Origin: JAAZIN01 sp964441025
GTDB taxonomy: Bacteria > Bacillota > Dethiobacteria > DTU022
Assembly (NCBI GenBank): GCA_964441025.1
Contig: CAYTXG010000006.1
Location: 41,366-105,365 of the forward strand
Length of the DNA stretch: 64,000 bases
Direction of reading: 5' to 3'
In this document: positions 16,689-25,184 of the stretch, one piece after another
How the letters are laid out: every line of letters starts with the position of its first letter
Position numbering within the stretch: position 1 is the first letter of the stretch
Notes under the pieces: generated by a model
Seen by the model: only the letters and a program-made list of their open reading frames with translations
The model's database searches: none
Told to the model about the DNA's origin: nothing
Program-made: the position numbers and the translations under genes

Positions 16689-18170
16689 TTAAACGGGATA
16701 GATTATCTCATCATCGTCCCGCCAAACCAGGTCATGGTCAATGCCGGCTGTTTTTATGATCCTGCGATCCGCTTCTTCGGTAAAAAGTCCTATTGCCGCT
16801 CCCTCCTCCGGACCCGCCAGCGGTGGGAGCAGCCCCCTGCGCCTCTTGAAAAAGTCAAGTGCAACATTGGGAAACAAGATATAGGACAACAGATCCTCCT
16901 CCTGTGTCATATACTCCTCAATTTCCCGCCGTGCTTCGGGAAGCTGCGGCGGAATAAGATCGGCAGGCCTGACGGTAACCGGTTTTTCCTCCCCCAGCAC
17001 CTGACTCAAGATTTCCGGGTTGATTTCACCCGGCGCCCGCCCGTAAAGGCCGCGCAGGTAGTTCTTCAACTCCGTGGAGACCATTTTGTAACGCTTCCCC
17101 AGCACCACGTTGACCACTGCCTGTGTGCCCACGATCTGGCTGCTCGGCGTCACCAGAGGAGGATAGCCCAGATCAGCCCGTACGCGGGGCACCTCTTCAA
17201 GCACTTCAGGCAGGAGTGAAAGGGCATCCTGTTCCGCCAGCTGTGAAGTGAGGTTGGAGATCATCCCCCCCGGGATTTGGTACCGGAGGACATCCGTATC
17301 CACCCCCATGATTACCTCGCGTGGTATATCATGCTTGCGGCCGGCCTCCTTAAAATGATCGCTGATCCGGGCCAGGAGCTGCAGATCCAACCCTGTATCA
17401 TAAGGCGTGCCGCGCAGGGCAGCCACAATGCTGTCCGTAGGGGGCTGGCTTGTTCCCAGCGAGAGGGCCGCACTGGCAGTATCAACAACGCCGGCGCCGG
17501 CTTCAATTCCCTTGAGATAGGCCATTGAAGCCATCCCGCTGGTGTAGTGGCAGTGCAGCTGGACCGGCAGCCCTACCTCTTCCTTCAGCCGCCTGACCAG
17601 CTCATAAGCGTCTGCCGGCGAGAGTAAACCGGCCATATCCTTGATGCATATTGAGTCCGCATCCATCTCCCTGAATTTCGCCGCCAGGTTGACAAAATAG
17701 GTTATATCATGCAGCGGGCTGATGGTATAGCTCAGCGCCGCCTGTACATGGACCCCTTCCTCTTTTGCTGCGCCCATGGCCTGTTCCATGTTGCGGGGAT
17801 CATTCAGCGCATCAAAAATTCGGATGATATCGATGCCGTTGCCCACCGCCCTCTTGATAAATTCCTGTACAACATCGTCGGCATAGTGACGGTAACCGAC
17901 AATATTCTGACCCCGCAGAAGCATCTGCAGCCTGGTGCGGCGGAACACGCGGCGCAAGCGGCGCAGCCTCTCCCAGGGGTCTTCATCCAGAAACCGCATG
18001 CAGGCATCAAAAGTTGCCCCGCCCCAGACCTCCAGTGAGTGATAGCCAGCCCCGTCCATCAGCCCGGCCACGGGTAGCATTTCCTCCAGGCGCATCCGTG
18101 TAGCCAGGAGAGACTGATGGGCGTCGCGCAGGGTAGTATCGGTTATGCCAATTCCTTTTTGCTCTTTCAT
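16689..18170 (-). CDS. biotin-dependent carboxyltransferase subunit (PycB/OadA-like) lacking biotin domain
   Basis: The 493-residue protein has the TIM-barrel carboxyltransferase fold: TDTTLRDAHQSL at the N terminus, GGATFD, the catalytic lysine in CIKDMAGLL (about 185), and the metal-binding HCHYTSG histidines (about 210), then the conserved PGGM and TPSSQIVG region. This half-reaction moves CO2 between carboxybiotin and pyruvate/oxaloacetate. The protein stops after the post-CT helical domain: there is no AMKM biotin-attachment motif, which pyruvate carboxylase B and OadA normally carry at the C terminus. It must therefore use a separate biotin carrier, not encoded nearby. The ATG start has GGAGGG. 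It lies 45 bases after the flavoprotein gene. Confidence 0.87.
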   Translation of the reverse strand: MKEQKGIGITDTTLRDAHQSLLATRMRLEEMLPVAGLMDGAGYHSLEVWGGATFDACMRFLDEDPWERLRRLRRVFRRTRLQMLLRGQNIVGYRHYADDVVQEFIKRAVGNGIDIIRIFDALNDPRNMEQAMGAAKEEGVHVQAALSYTISPLHDITYFVNLAAKFREMDADSICIKDMAGLLSPADAYELVRRLKEEVGLPVQLHCHYTSGMASMAYLKGIEAGAGVVDTASAALSLGTSQPPTDSIVAALRGTPYDTGLDLQLLARISDHFKEAGRKHDIPREVIMGVDTDVLRYQIPGGMISNLTSQLAEQDALSLLPEVLEEVPRVRADLGYPPLVTPSSQIVGTQAVVNVVLGKRYKMVSTELKNYLRGLYGRAPGEINPEILSQVLGEEKPVTVRPADLIPPQLPEARREIEEYMTQEEDLLSYILFPNVALDFFKRRRGLLPPLAGPEEGAAIGLFTEEADRRIIKTAGIDHDLVWRDDDEIIYPV

Positions 18171-18215
18171 GGTGTAGCCCTCCTGCTTTTCATCAATACG
18201 ACAACGAAATGTTTT

Positions 18216-19508
18216 CTATTCCTGGGCCCGCCGGGCTGCCGCCTCGCCAACACGGCGCCCCCATACCAGCGCTTCCGTTAAAGCTGCTCCAGGCATAAGG
18301 GCGGCGCCGTTGAGACCGCCCGCCGTTTCCCCCACAGCATACAGGCCTTCCACCGGCTTGCCTCTGCGCAGCGCCCTTCCCGATTCATCAACAGCAATTC
18401 CACCCAGGCAGTAAACTGCGGCCGCTTTAACCCGGCATCCATAGAAAGTGCCGTAAGGTTGGCTGAACCAGCGGTGCAGCGACGGTACCTGAATCTGGTT
18501 TGACTCCATGAATGCGTCCAGGCCTGCATAGCGGGGCCAGTTCAATTCATATCCCGGGGACAGGGCCGTTTCAGAAACAAGGAGGCAACCCATGCCGCCG
18601 GTGCTGCCCAAAATTAGCTGAATGATCTCTTCTCCAGGCCGCCCTGCAAGCGGGAACAGCTGCTCATCAACAATGAGCACCGTCCCGGGAGGCGGCTCTA
18701 CTTCCACCCAGTTCCTCCCCTCCTCCACAGCAAGGGTATAGGTAAACTGCCTTTCATCCACCAGATCTATTCCGGCGGCCCGGGCCGCCTTTATGCCCTT
18801 ACTTTCCTGTCCGCTGCTCCGGAAAACTGCGCTTATCCCCGGATCAAGCTCCTCCATCCATTCCCGGTCATTTAGATAGCCGCCGTCAGCCAGGATGACT
18901 GCCGGAGCATAAGCGGTATGTTGAACACCCGTGAAGTCTAGAAATGTTAACCCGGCAGCACCATCATCGCCGATGAGCAGCTCTTGGATGCAAGCGCCCT
19001 CAACAAGACGACCCCCCTCAGCCAGCACTGTTTTCATCAGAGCCCTCTGGGCTTGACTGAAAGAGATGTTTTCAGGTAAAACATTGAACGCTCCCTCCGG
19101 AACATAGCTCAAACCTGTTTCTCCAGCAAGCCAGGCCAGATCTTGGCCGGCACGGGCGGCTAAAAGTTGATAATGCCATGTTTGGCCCTGGTCCTTCCCG
19201 GAGGCGGCAAGAGCCTCTTCCAGCGAAGCTGCGCCCTCCTCCCCACCTGTCAGGGCTCCAGCGTTCCACATCCAGCGTTCATCCTGCGGCTCATCGTAGC
19301 AGAGAATCACTGCAGCACCATGGCGGGCCGCCTCAAGGGCAGCAGTCAGTCCTGCAATGCCGCCGCCTAAAACAATGACATCACCTGTAAATGGAAGAGA
19401 TTCGATTTCGCGCCTGCCCAATTCAGGTCTGCAGCCGGAGGCGATCAGAATGAGCAAAGCTGCAAGAAGCAGCAAGCAATTACGCCTTATTGACAACTTT
19501 TTATCCAT
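18216..19508 (-). CDS. exported FAD-binding lipoprotein, fumarate-reductase flavoprotein family
   Basis: The 430-residue product begins with a signal peptide ending in a lipobox (LIASGC, Cys about 26), so it should be a lipid-anchored outer-face protein. The signal carries a pair of arginines (SIRRNC), compatible with but not proving Tat export. Then come the FAD-binding dinucleotide fold (VIVLGGGIAGLTAAL), a central capping region, and the FAD-closing VGETAGGLNGAALMPG motif of the FAD_binding_2 / fumarate reductase group. No covalent-FMN domain or heme motif is present. The substrate is unknown. Its ATG overlaps the gyrA stop by eight bases and its ribosome site lies inside gyrA, so translation is probably coupled. 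Confidence 0.8.
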   Translation of the reverse strand: MDKKLSIRRNCLLLLAALLILIASGCRPELGRREIESLPFTGDVIVLGGGIAGLTAALEAARHGAAVILCYDEPQDERWMWNAGALTGGEEGAASLEEALAASGKDQGQTWHYQLLAARAGQDLAWLAGETGLSYVPEGAFNVLPENISFSQAQRALMKTVLAEGGRLVEGACIQELLIGDDGAAGLTFLDFTGVQHTAYAPAVILADGGYLNDREWMEELDPGISAVFRSSGQESKGIKAARAAGIDLVDERQFTYTLAVEEGRNWVEVEPPPGTVLIVDEQLFPLAGRPGEEIIQLILGSTGGMGCLLVSETALSPGYELNWPRYAGLDAFMESNQIQVPSLHRWFSQPYGTFYGCRVKAAAVYCLGGIAVDESGRALRRGKPVEGLYAVGETAGGLNGAALMPGAALTEALVWGRRVGEAAARRAQE

Positions 19509-21933
19509 CCCTCTCCTCGGGAAGGCCGATTAAGTCGACAACCAGGTCGCCTTCTTCAAGGCGAATCAGGGTTACACCCCGCGCATAGCGGCTCAGCAGG
19601 GAAACCTGCGCTGTTTTCTGCCGGATCACCTGCCCCGCGGCAGTTATAATAATAAAGTCCTCTTCATCCTCGCTCATGACCATGAAACCCGTCAGGGGCC
19701 CGCTTTCTTTCGATATCCTCATACCGATTAGACCTTTGCCGCCGCGGCGCTGGAGGCGAAAATCATCGGCGGCAACTCTTTTGCCAAAACCGGCTGCCGA
19801 GACCATGAGGGTAAACTGGCCTGCATTGATCAGATCTGCACCCACCACCCGATGCGGGTGCTGCAGCGCAATCGCTTTTACACCCCGGGCAACACGTCCC
19901 ATGGAGCGAACATCGGTTTCTGAGAAACGAATAAAATATCCGCCGTCGGTCCCGACGATAATCTCCTCATCGCCGCCGGTGAGACAGACGGAGATCAACT
20001 CATCCTCATCTTCAAGGGTAAGGGCAATCAGGCCTGTTTTCCGGGCATGCCTGAAATCCTGCAGGGGCGTCTTTTTTACAAACCCGCGCGCCGTTACCGT
20101 AAGCAGGTTCCTCTCTTCGCTGAAACTGCTGATAGGCAATGTGGCGGTAATATATTCCTTTTTCTCCAGCGGCAGAAGATTTACCAGGGCTGTGCCCCTG
20201 GACTGGCGGCTGGATTCCGGAATCTCGTAAATATTTAGCCGGTAGACCTTTCCCCGGTTGCTGAAGAGGAGGATCTGATCGTGAGTCGAAGCAAAATAGC
20301 ACTGCTCAACGAGGTCGTCCTTGCGGGTTTGCATTCCCACGATCCCCTTGCCGCCCCTTCTCTGGCTCCGGTAAGTTGCGGCCGGCAGTCTTTTAATATA
20401 ACCGCGATCGGTTATAGTGATGACAACATCTTCTTCCAAAATCAGGTCGGTAAGTTCGAATTCATCAACTCCAGCCACAATCTGGGTTCGCCGCTCATCG
20501 GCATGCTTATCCCTGATTACCTGCAGTTCGTCGCGAATTATGCCCAAGACCAGGCTTTCGTCAGCCAGCACACTCTGCAGGTATGCTATTCTTTTTAGCA
20601 GCTCACCGCGCTCCTCTTCCAGTTTGGACTGTTCAAGTTGGGTTAACCTTTGCAGCCGCAGATCGAGAATGGCCTGGGCTTGCTTTTCGGTGATTCCCAG
20701 CAGATCCATCAATCCGCTGCGCGCCGCCGCTCCATCAGGCGACCGCCGGATCAGGGCAATGACCTCATCAAGCCTGGAAAGGGCGGTGCGCAGGCCCTCA
20801 ATAATATGGAGTCTCTCTTCTGCGCGCCCCAGGTCAAAGTGGGACCGGCGCACGATGACCTCTTTTTGGTGATCAAGGTAGAATGAAAGCATCTCTTTTA
20901 AATCCAGGATTTTAGGCTCTCCATTGACCAGGGCCAGCATGATTATACCGTACGTTTGCTGAAGAGGCGTGTATTGATAGAGCTGGTTTATGATCAACTG
21001 CGGCTCGTATTCGGGGCGTATTTCCAGGACAATCCGCACCCCCGAATGATCGGATTCATCCCTGAGCTCGGCAATCCCCTCAATCTTTTTTTCCTTGACC
21101 AGTTCGGCTATCCTCTCCACAAGCCTGGCCTTATTCTGCTGGTACGGCAGATCGCCGATTACCAGATGATCGCGTCCTTTATCCATTATTTCATGGTACA
21201 CCCGCCCCCTCATGCGGATGATCCCCCTGCCGGTCCGGTAAGCCTTGTTGATTCCCTCATGCCCCACAATAATGCCCCCTGTGGGAAAATCGGGGCCTTT
21301 TATATAACGCTGCAGCCCTTGTACAGTTATTCCGGGCTCTTTGATGAGGCAAAACAGGGCGTCAATGAGTTCGCCAAGATTGTGAGGCGGTATATTTGTA
21401 GCCATACCCACGGCAATACCCGCGGATCCGTTGGCCAGAAGGTTTGGAAAGCGCGAGGGGAGGACAACGGGTTCTTGAAGGCTTTCGTCAAAATTAGGTC
21501 TGAAATCAACGGTATCTTTATTCAGATCAGTCAAGAGTTCCATGGAGAGAGACGAAAGGCGGGCTTCTGTATAACGCATTGCCGCCGCCGCATCGCCATC
21601 GAGGGAGCCGAAGTTGCCGTGCCCGTCTACCAGGGGATAGCGAGTTGAAAAGTCCTGTGCCAGGCGGACGGCGGCATCGTAGAGAGCAACATCCCCGTGG
21701 GGATGAAATTTACCCAGCACCTCACCGACAATCCTTGCAGATTTGCGATGGGGTTTTTCCGGAGTAGAGCCCATCTCCGACATGGCATAAAGGATTCGCC
21801 GGTGTACAGGCTTGAGCCCATCCCGAACATCGGGAAGAGCGCGGCTGACGATCACGCTCATGGCATAATCCAGGAATGACTTTTTAACTTCTTCGTGAAC
21901 GCTGACGGGGATGATGCGTTTTTTTTCGGCCAA
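19501..21933 (-). CDS. gyrA: DNA gyrase subunit A
   Basis: Breakage-reunion subunit of gyrase, 810 residues. The winged-helix region carries the catalytic tyrosine Tyr121 in AAAMRYTEAR, and the C-terminal beta-pinwheel contains the QRRGGKG GyrA box needed for DNA wrapping (about residue 532), with a second related copy near 735. At the position of the quinolone-contact serine (E. coli Ser83) it has Val82, while the acidic Asp86 is kept. TTG start after GAGGGAG. A small membrane-protein gene separates it from gyrB. The downstream flavoprotein gene overlaps its stop. Confidence 0.97.
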   Translation of the reverse strand: MAEKKRIIPVSVHEEVKKSFLDYAMSVIVSRALPDVRDGLKPVHRRILYAMSEMGSTPEKPHRKSARIVGEVLGKFHPHGDVALYDAAVRLAQDFSTRYPLVDGHGNFGSLDGDAAAAMRYTEARLSSLSMELLTDLNKDTVDFRPNFDESLQEPVVLPSRFPNLLANGSAGIAVGMATNIPPHNLGELIDALFCLIKEPGITVQGLQRYIKGPDFPTGGIIVGHEGINKAYRTGRGIIRMRGRVYHEIMDKGRDHLVIGDLPYQQNKARLVERIAELVKEKKIEGIAELRDESDHSGVRIVLEIRPEYEPQLIINQLYQYTPLQQTYGIIMLALVNGEPKILDLKEMLSFYLDHQKEVIVRRSHFDLGRAEERLHIIEGLRTALSRLDEVIALIRRSPDGAAARSGLMDLLGITEKQAQAILDLRLQRLTQLEQSKLEEERGELLKRIAYLQSVLADESLVLGIIRDELQVIRDKHADERRTQIVAGVDEFELTDLILEEDVVITITDRGYIKRLPAATYRSQRRGGKGIVGMQTRKDDLVEQCYFASTHDQILLFSNRGKVYRLNIYEIPESSRQSRGTALVNLLPLEKKEYITATLPISSFSEERNLLTVTARGFVKKTPLQDFRHARKTGLIALTLEDEDELISVCLTGGDEEIIVGTDGGYFIRFSETDVRSMGRVARGVKAIALQHPHRVVGADLINAGQFTLMVSAAGFGKRVAADDFRLQRRGGKGLIGMRISKESGPLTGFMVMSEDEEDFIIITAAGQVIRQKTAQVSLLSRYARGVTLIRLEEGDLVVDLIGLPEERDG

Positions 21934-21952
21934 TTAGCTCCCTCTTTTCCAT

Positions 21953-22489
21953 CTATCGCCTTGCGGATTTGCTTCTCTTTTTCTTTTTCTCAGCCTTGTT
22001 AATTTTTTGCCTTAACAGGCGATCCAGTTCCTGTTTCTGCTCTGCTGCCACCGCCCAGGTTTCACTAACTTTTCTTTTAGAGTTCCCTATCTGAAACTCC
22101 AACAAAGAGCCGTTCCAGCGGTATGTTTTGATCCGGTCCCAGGTCCAGAACCATCGTGAAGAAGAGATCCCTTTTTCACGAAGCGCCGGACGTTCAAACT
22201 GCCTTGCCAAAAAAACAGCTATCAGAAGAATGTAAAAAACTATCCTGCTGCCGTAGACCAGACGTCCCGTTGGATCTGAAAAATCGTTGAATTTTTTCAG
22301 GTCGAACCACACAAAAAGAGCACATAGCGCGCATACAAGTAAAACTGAGAGAAAAAGGTCCAGGTTAGCCCTGTTGCATAAAATATATTTTACCCTGAAC
22401 GTAACCGGTCCTGTCTTGTGACTGCGGTAGATCAGGTATCCGGCAGTCAAAAGAGCCAGCAGTACATACGGAAGGACCATGTAGGGCAT
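21953..22489 (-). CDS. small membrane protein of unknown function (DUF5673-like)
   Basis: The 178-residue protein has membrane segments near 5-22, 46-65 and 83-100, then a soluble part with SSRWFWTWDRIKTYRW, resembling DUF5673 proteins, and a very basic lysine-rich tail. I chose the ATG at 22487-22489, eight bases after GAGG; a GTG three codons earlier would sit too close to that site. It lies between gyrB and gyrA on the same strand and may be co-transcribed with both. No function is known to me. Confidence 0.7.
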   Translation of the reverse strand: MPYMVLPYVLLALLTAGYLIYRSHKTGPVTFRVKYILCNRANLDLFLSVLLVCALCALFVWFDLKKFNDFSDPTGRLVYGSRIVFYILLIAVFLARQFERPALREKGISSSRWFWTWDRIKTYRWNGSLLEFQIGNSKRKVSETWAVAAEQKQELDRLLRQKINKAEKKKKRSKSARR

Positions 22490-22584
22490 ATTATACACCT
22501 CGCAGGAATTTTTAGAATCCGAAGCTGCCGGGTTGTAAGCAAAATGCTTTCCTTGCCGCCGGCAGGCCTTAACAACAGGATTAT

Positions 22585-24501
22585 CTAGATATCAAGGTTC
22601 CTGACTGTGCCGGCATTATCTTCAATAAAACGCCGGCGAGGTTCAACTTTGTCGCCCATGAGCACAAAAAACATATGATCCGCTTTTTGAGCGTCAATTA
22701 ACTCCACTCTTTTGATAAACCTGGTCTCGGGGTTCATAGTCGTATCCCAGAGCTGATCAGGATTCATCTCGCCCAGGCCCTTGTAGCGCTGCACCTGGAT
22801 GCCGTCGCGTCCCCAGCTGTCAAGCAGCCTATTCAGCTCCTCATCGCTGTACAGGTACTGCTCGTTTTTTCCCTTTTTCACTTTGTAGAGAGGCGGCTGG
22901 GCAATGTAGATAAAACCGCTTTCAATAAGCACCGGCAAAAAACGGTAGAAAAAAGTAAGAAGCAGCACCCTGATATGCGAACCGTCCACATCTGCATCAG
23001 TCATGATCACGATTTTCTGATAGCGGGCCTTCTCCAGGGCAAAATCCTCATCAATGCCTGTACCCACTGCCGTAATGATGGCCCGGATCTCTTCATTGCC
23101 CAGGATCCGGTCCAGCCGGGATTTTTCCACATTAAGTATTTTACCCCGCAGGGGGAGGATGGCCTGTATCCGCCTGTCCCTGCCCTGTTTTGCCGAACCG
23201 CCTGCGGAATCCCCCTCAACAATAAAGAGTTCGCTTTCCCCCGGATCTTTGCTGCTGCAGTCAGCCAGCTTCCCCGGCAGATTGGTAAAATCAAGAGCGT
23301 TTTTGCGCCGGGTGAGCTCTCGTGCTTTCCGGGCGGCTTCCCGGGCCCGGGCTGCACGAATCGCTTTCTCCACAATCCTCCGTGCTGTGGAGGGGTTTTC
23401 CTCAAGAAAAGTTCCCATCCCCTCGTAGCAGACAGTATCTACCGCACTGCGCATATCGGGGTTTCCCAATTTAGTCTTTGTCTGCCCTTCAAACTGTGGA
23501 TCATGCATCTTCACGCTGAGGATTGCGGTTAACCCCTCCCGGACATCGTCTCCGCTGAAATTATTTTCGTTTTCTTTGAGCAGGCCTGTCCGGCGGGCGT
23601 AATCATTGATCAGGCGGGTCAGTGAGGCCTTGAACCCCTGCTCATGGGTGCCCCCCTCTTTAGTGTGAATGTTGTTGGCATAGGTGTAGATCAGTTCACT
23701 GTAACTGCTCTGGTACTGGAGCGAAATCTCAATATGAAAACTGTTCAGCTCGCGCCTTATATAGACAGGTTTTTTGGGAAGAACATCTTTGCCCTGGTTG
23801 AGATAGGCGGTATATTGGTTGATTCCACCATCATATTTAAACTGCTCCGTATAACCGCTGCGCAGGTCGTTGAAGGTAATCCTGGCTCCCCGGTTTAAAA
23901 AGGCAAGCTCACGCAAGCGCTGGACAATAATTTCATTTTCAAAAATGATCTCTTCAAAAATGAGCGGATCGGGGCGAAATGTAATTTTCGTACCCGTGCG
24001 CCTGGATTTACCCGATGTCTCAAGCTCATTAACTTTCTTTCCTCTCTCATAACGCTGGCGGTAGATCCCGCCGTTGCGGTATATTTCCACTTCAAGCCAC
24101 TCTGAAAGAGCGTTGACCACGGAAACACCTACACCGTGAAGACCTCCGGCCACCTTATAGCTTTCGCTGTCAAATTTACCTCCGGAATGAAGAGTTGTCA
24201 GCACTACCTCCACGGCGGGCCGCTTTTGCTGCGGATGCTCTTCTACAGGAATACCGCGCCCGTCATCGGTAATAGTAACGCTGTTGTCAGGATGAATCCA
24301 TACCTTAATATTTTTGCAGCCGTAAGGCACCTCGTCAATACTGTTGTCCACCACCTCAAAAACCAGGTGATGTAGCCCCGGACTGCCGGTAGAACCGATA
24401 TACATTCCGGGGCGGCGGCGAATTGCCTCCAGACCTTCCAGCACCTGGATCTGGGCTGCACCATATTCTTTTTCATTTGAATTAATTGTTTGCCTCGCCA
24501 T
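22585..24501 (-). CDS. gyrB: DNA gyrase subunit B
   Basis: ATPase subunit of gyrase, 638 residues. The GHKL ATP-binding site shows VLEGLEAIRRRPGMYIG, EVVDNSIDE, DDGRGIPV and the GLHGVGVSVVNALS lid. The TOPRIM domain shows VEGDSAGGSA and DADVDGSHIR, and the C-terminal part contains QRYKGLGEMN. The start is the ATG of MARQT at 24499-24501 with GGAGGT six bases before it; an ATG seven codons upstream precedes that ribosome site and is unlikely. An extended -10 promoter lies directly upstream. Confidence 0.97.
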   Translation of the reverse strand: MARQTINSNEKEYGAAQIQVLEGLEAIRRRPGMYIGSTGSPGLHHLVFEVVDNSIDEVPYGCKNIKVWIHPDNSVTITDDGRGIPVEEHPQQKRPAVEVVLTTLHSGGKFDSESYKVAGGLHGVGVSVVNALSEWLEVEIYRNGGIYRQRYERGKKVNELETSGKSRRTGTKITFRPDPLIFEEIIFENEIIVQRLRELAFLNRGARITFNDLRSGYTEQFKYDGGINQYTAYLNQGKDVLPKKPVYIRRELNSFHIEISLQYQSSYSELIYTYANNIHTKEGGTHEQGFKASLTRLINDYARRTGLLKENENNFSGDDVREGLTAILSVKMHDPQFEGQTKTKLGNPDMRSAVDTVCYEGMGTFLEENPSTARRIVEKAIRAARAREAARKARELTRRKNALDFTNLPGKLADCSSKDPGESELFIVEGDSAGGSAKQGRDRRIQAILPLRGKILNVEKSRLDRILGNEEIRAIITAVGTGIDEDFALEKARYQKIVIMTDADVDGSHIRVLLLTFFYRFLPVLIESGFIYIAQPPLYKVKKGKNEQYLYSDEELNRLLDSWGRDGIQVQRYKGLGEMNPDQLWDTTMNPETRFIKRVELIDAQKADHMFFVLMGDKVEPRRRFIEDNAGTVRNLDI

Positions 24502-24534
24502 TACATACCTCCATAGATCCATCCATACTGATTA

Positions 24535-24543
24535 ATTATATCA
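24535..24543 (-). promoter_or_regulatory. extended -10 promoter upstream of gyrB
   Basis: On the minus strand TGATATAAT gives an extended -10 element 33 bases before the gyrB start. The possible -35 (TTTAAT) is weak. Confidence 0.5.
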
Positions 24544-24564
24544 TCAATCTCCCGGCGATTAAAC

Positions 24565-24816
24565 TTAACTTTCCCGCTTACCCGGTGCTTCATTTCTTCG
24601 GGCCAGCGTTGCCGGAACAACAGATGAGAAAAAAAGACCATCCTCTGTAACAATGAAAGATTTGCATTCCTCCAGCTTGCTGCTGAGGTAAAAGTTTCCT
24701 TTACTGGATGACTCCAAAAACTGCTTATTAATCGGGTTGTCCTTCAAATTCATATGGAAAATACCGATAAGATCTTTTTTATATACAATGCGTGAATATC
24801 CGATGTGTAAAAACAT
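24565..24816 (-). CDS. remB: RemB-like regulatory protein (DUF370 family)
   Basis: The 83-residue protein matches the small YaaB/RemB family: it opens with FLHIGYSRIVYKKDLIGIF, continues with an asparagine-proline segment, and has FIVTEDG late in the sequence. In Bacillus subtilis the gene sits at the same place between recF and gyrB and affects biofilm matrix gene expression together with the DNA-binding paralogue RemA. The ATG start has AGGGGGT nine bases upstream. Its role in this organism is inferred from position and family only. Confidence 0.85.
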   Translation of the reverse strand: MFLHIGYSRIVYKKDLIGIFHMNLKDNPINKQFLESSSKGNFYLSSKLEECKSFIVTEDGLFFSSVVPATLARRNEAPGKRES

Positions 24817-24887
24817 CTCATACCCCCTGCAATTTGCGATTGACTGCGTATTTTAATAATCAAGGCAGACTCACTGCAAGTATACCT

Positions 24888-25184
24888 CTATTTTTTTGAA
24901 TCAAGCCCAATCTGGAAATATATATCTTTAATCATCTTTTCTCCGGCATGTTTGTTTAATTTTTCAATTAATTGCGGTTTCAGCAGTGTGAGGTGGTAGA
25001 CCCAGGTAGAGTTGCTCACCATAACCCTGAGCACCTGCCTTTGCAGGCTGCAGGCGCTTGTTACGGCGGCTATCTCCTTGCCGACAAGTTGATCCCACTC
25101 ATCTATTATAAGGCACTGTTTGTATTGCCGCCACATCTTTCTTTTGCGCAGCACCTGCTCAATAATCTGTCCCAGCTCTTTCAA
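24888..25184 (-). CDS. DUF721/DciA-family protein
   Basis: The 98-residue protein has the DUF721 pattern: an N-terminal amphipathic helix pair, WDQLVGKEIAAVTSA, and LRVMVSNSTWVYHLTLLKPQLIEKLN. The family includes DciA, the helicase operator that recruits or loads DnaB in bacteria without DnaC-type loaders, and family members occur next to recF in many Firmicutes and Actinobacteria. It starts with TTG at 25182-25184 after GGGAGG, overlapping the recF stop by 26 bases. A helicase-related role is plausible but not shown here. Confidence 0.85.
   Translation of the reverse strand: MKELGQIIEQVLRKRKMWRQYKQCLIIDEWDQLVGKEIAAVTSACSLQRQVLRVMVSNSTWVYHLTLLKPQLIEKLNKHAGEKMIKDIYFQIGLDSKK

Noticed and set aside
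20956..21648. 230-codon plus-strand open frame
   Set aside because: It is antisense to gyrA, whose protein motifs are intact across the whole region.
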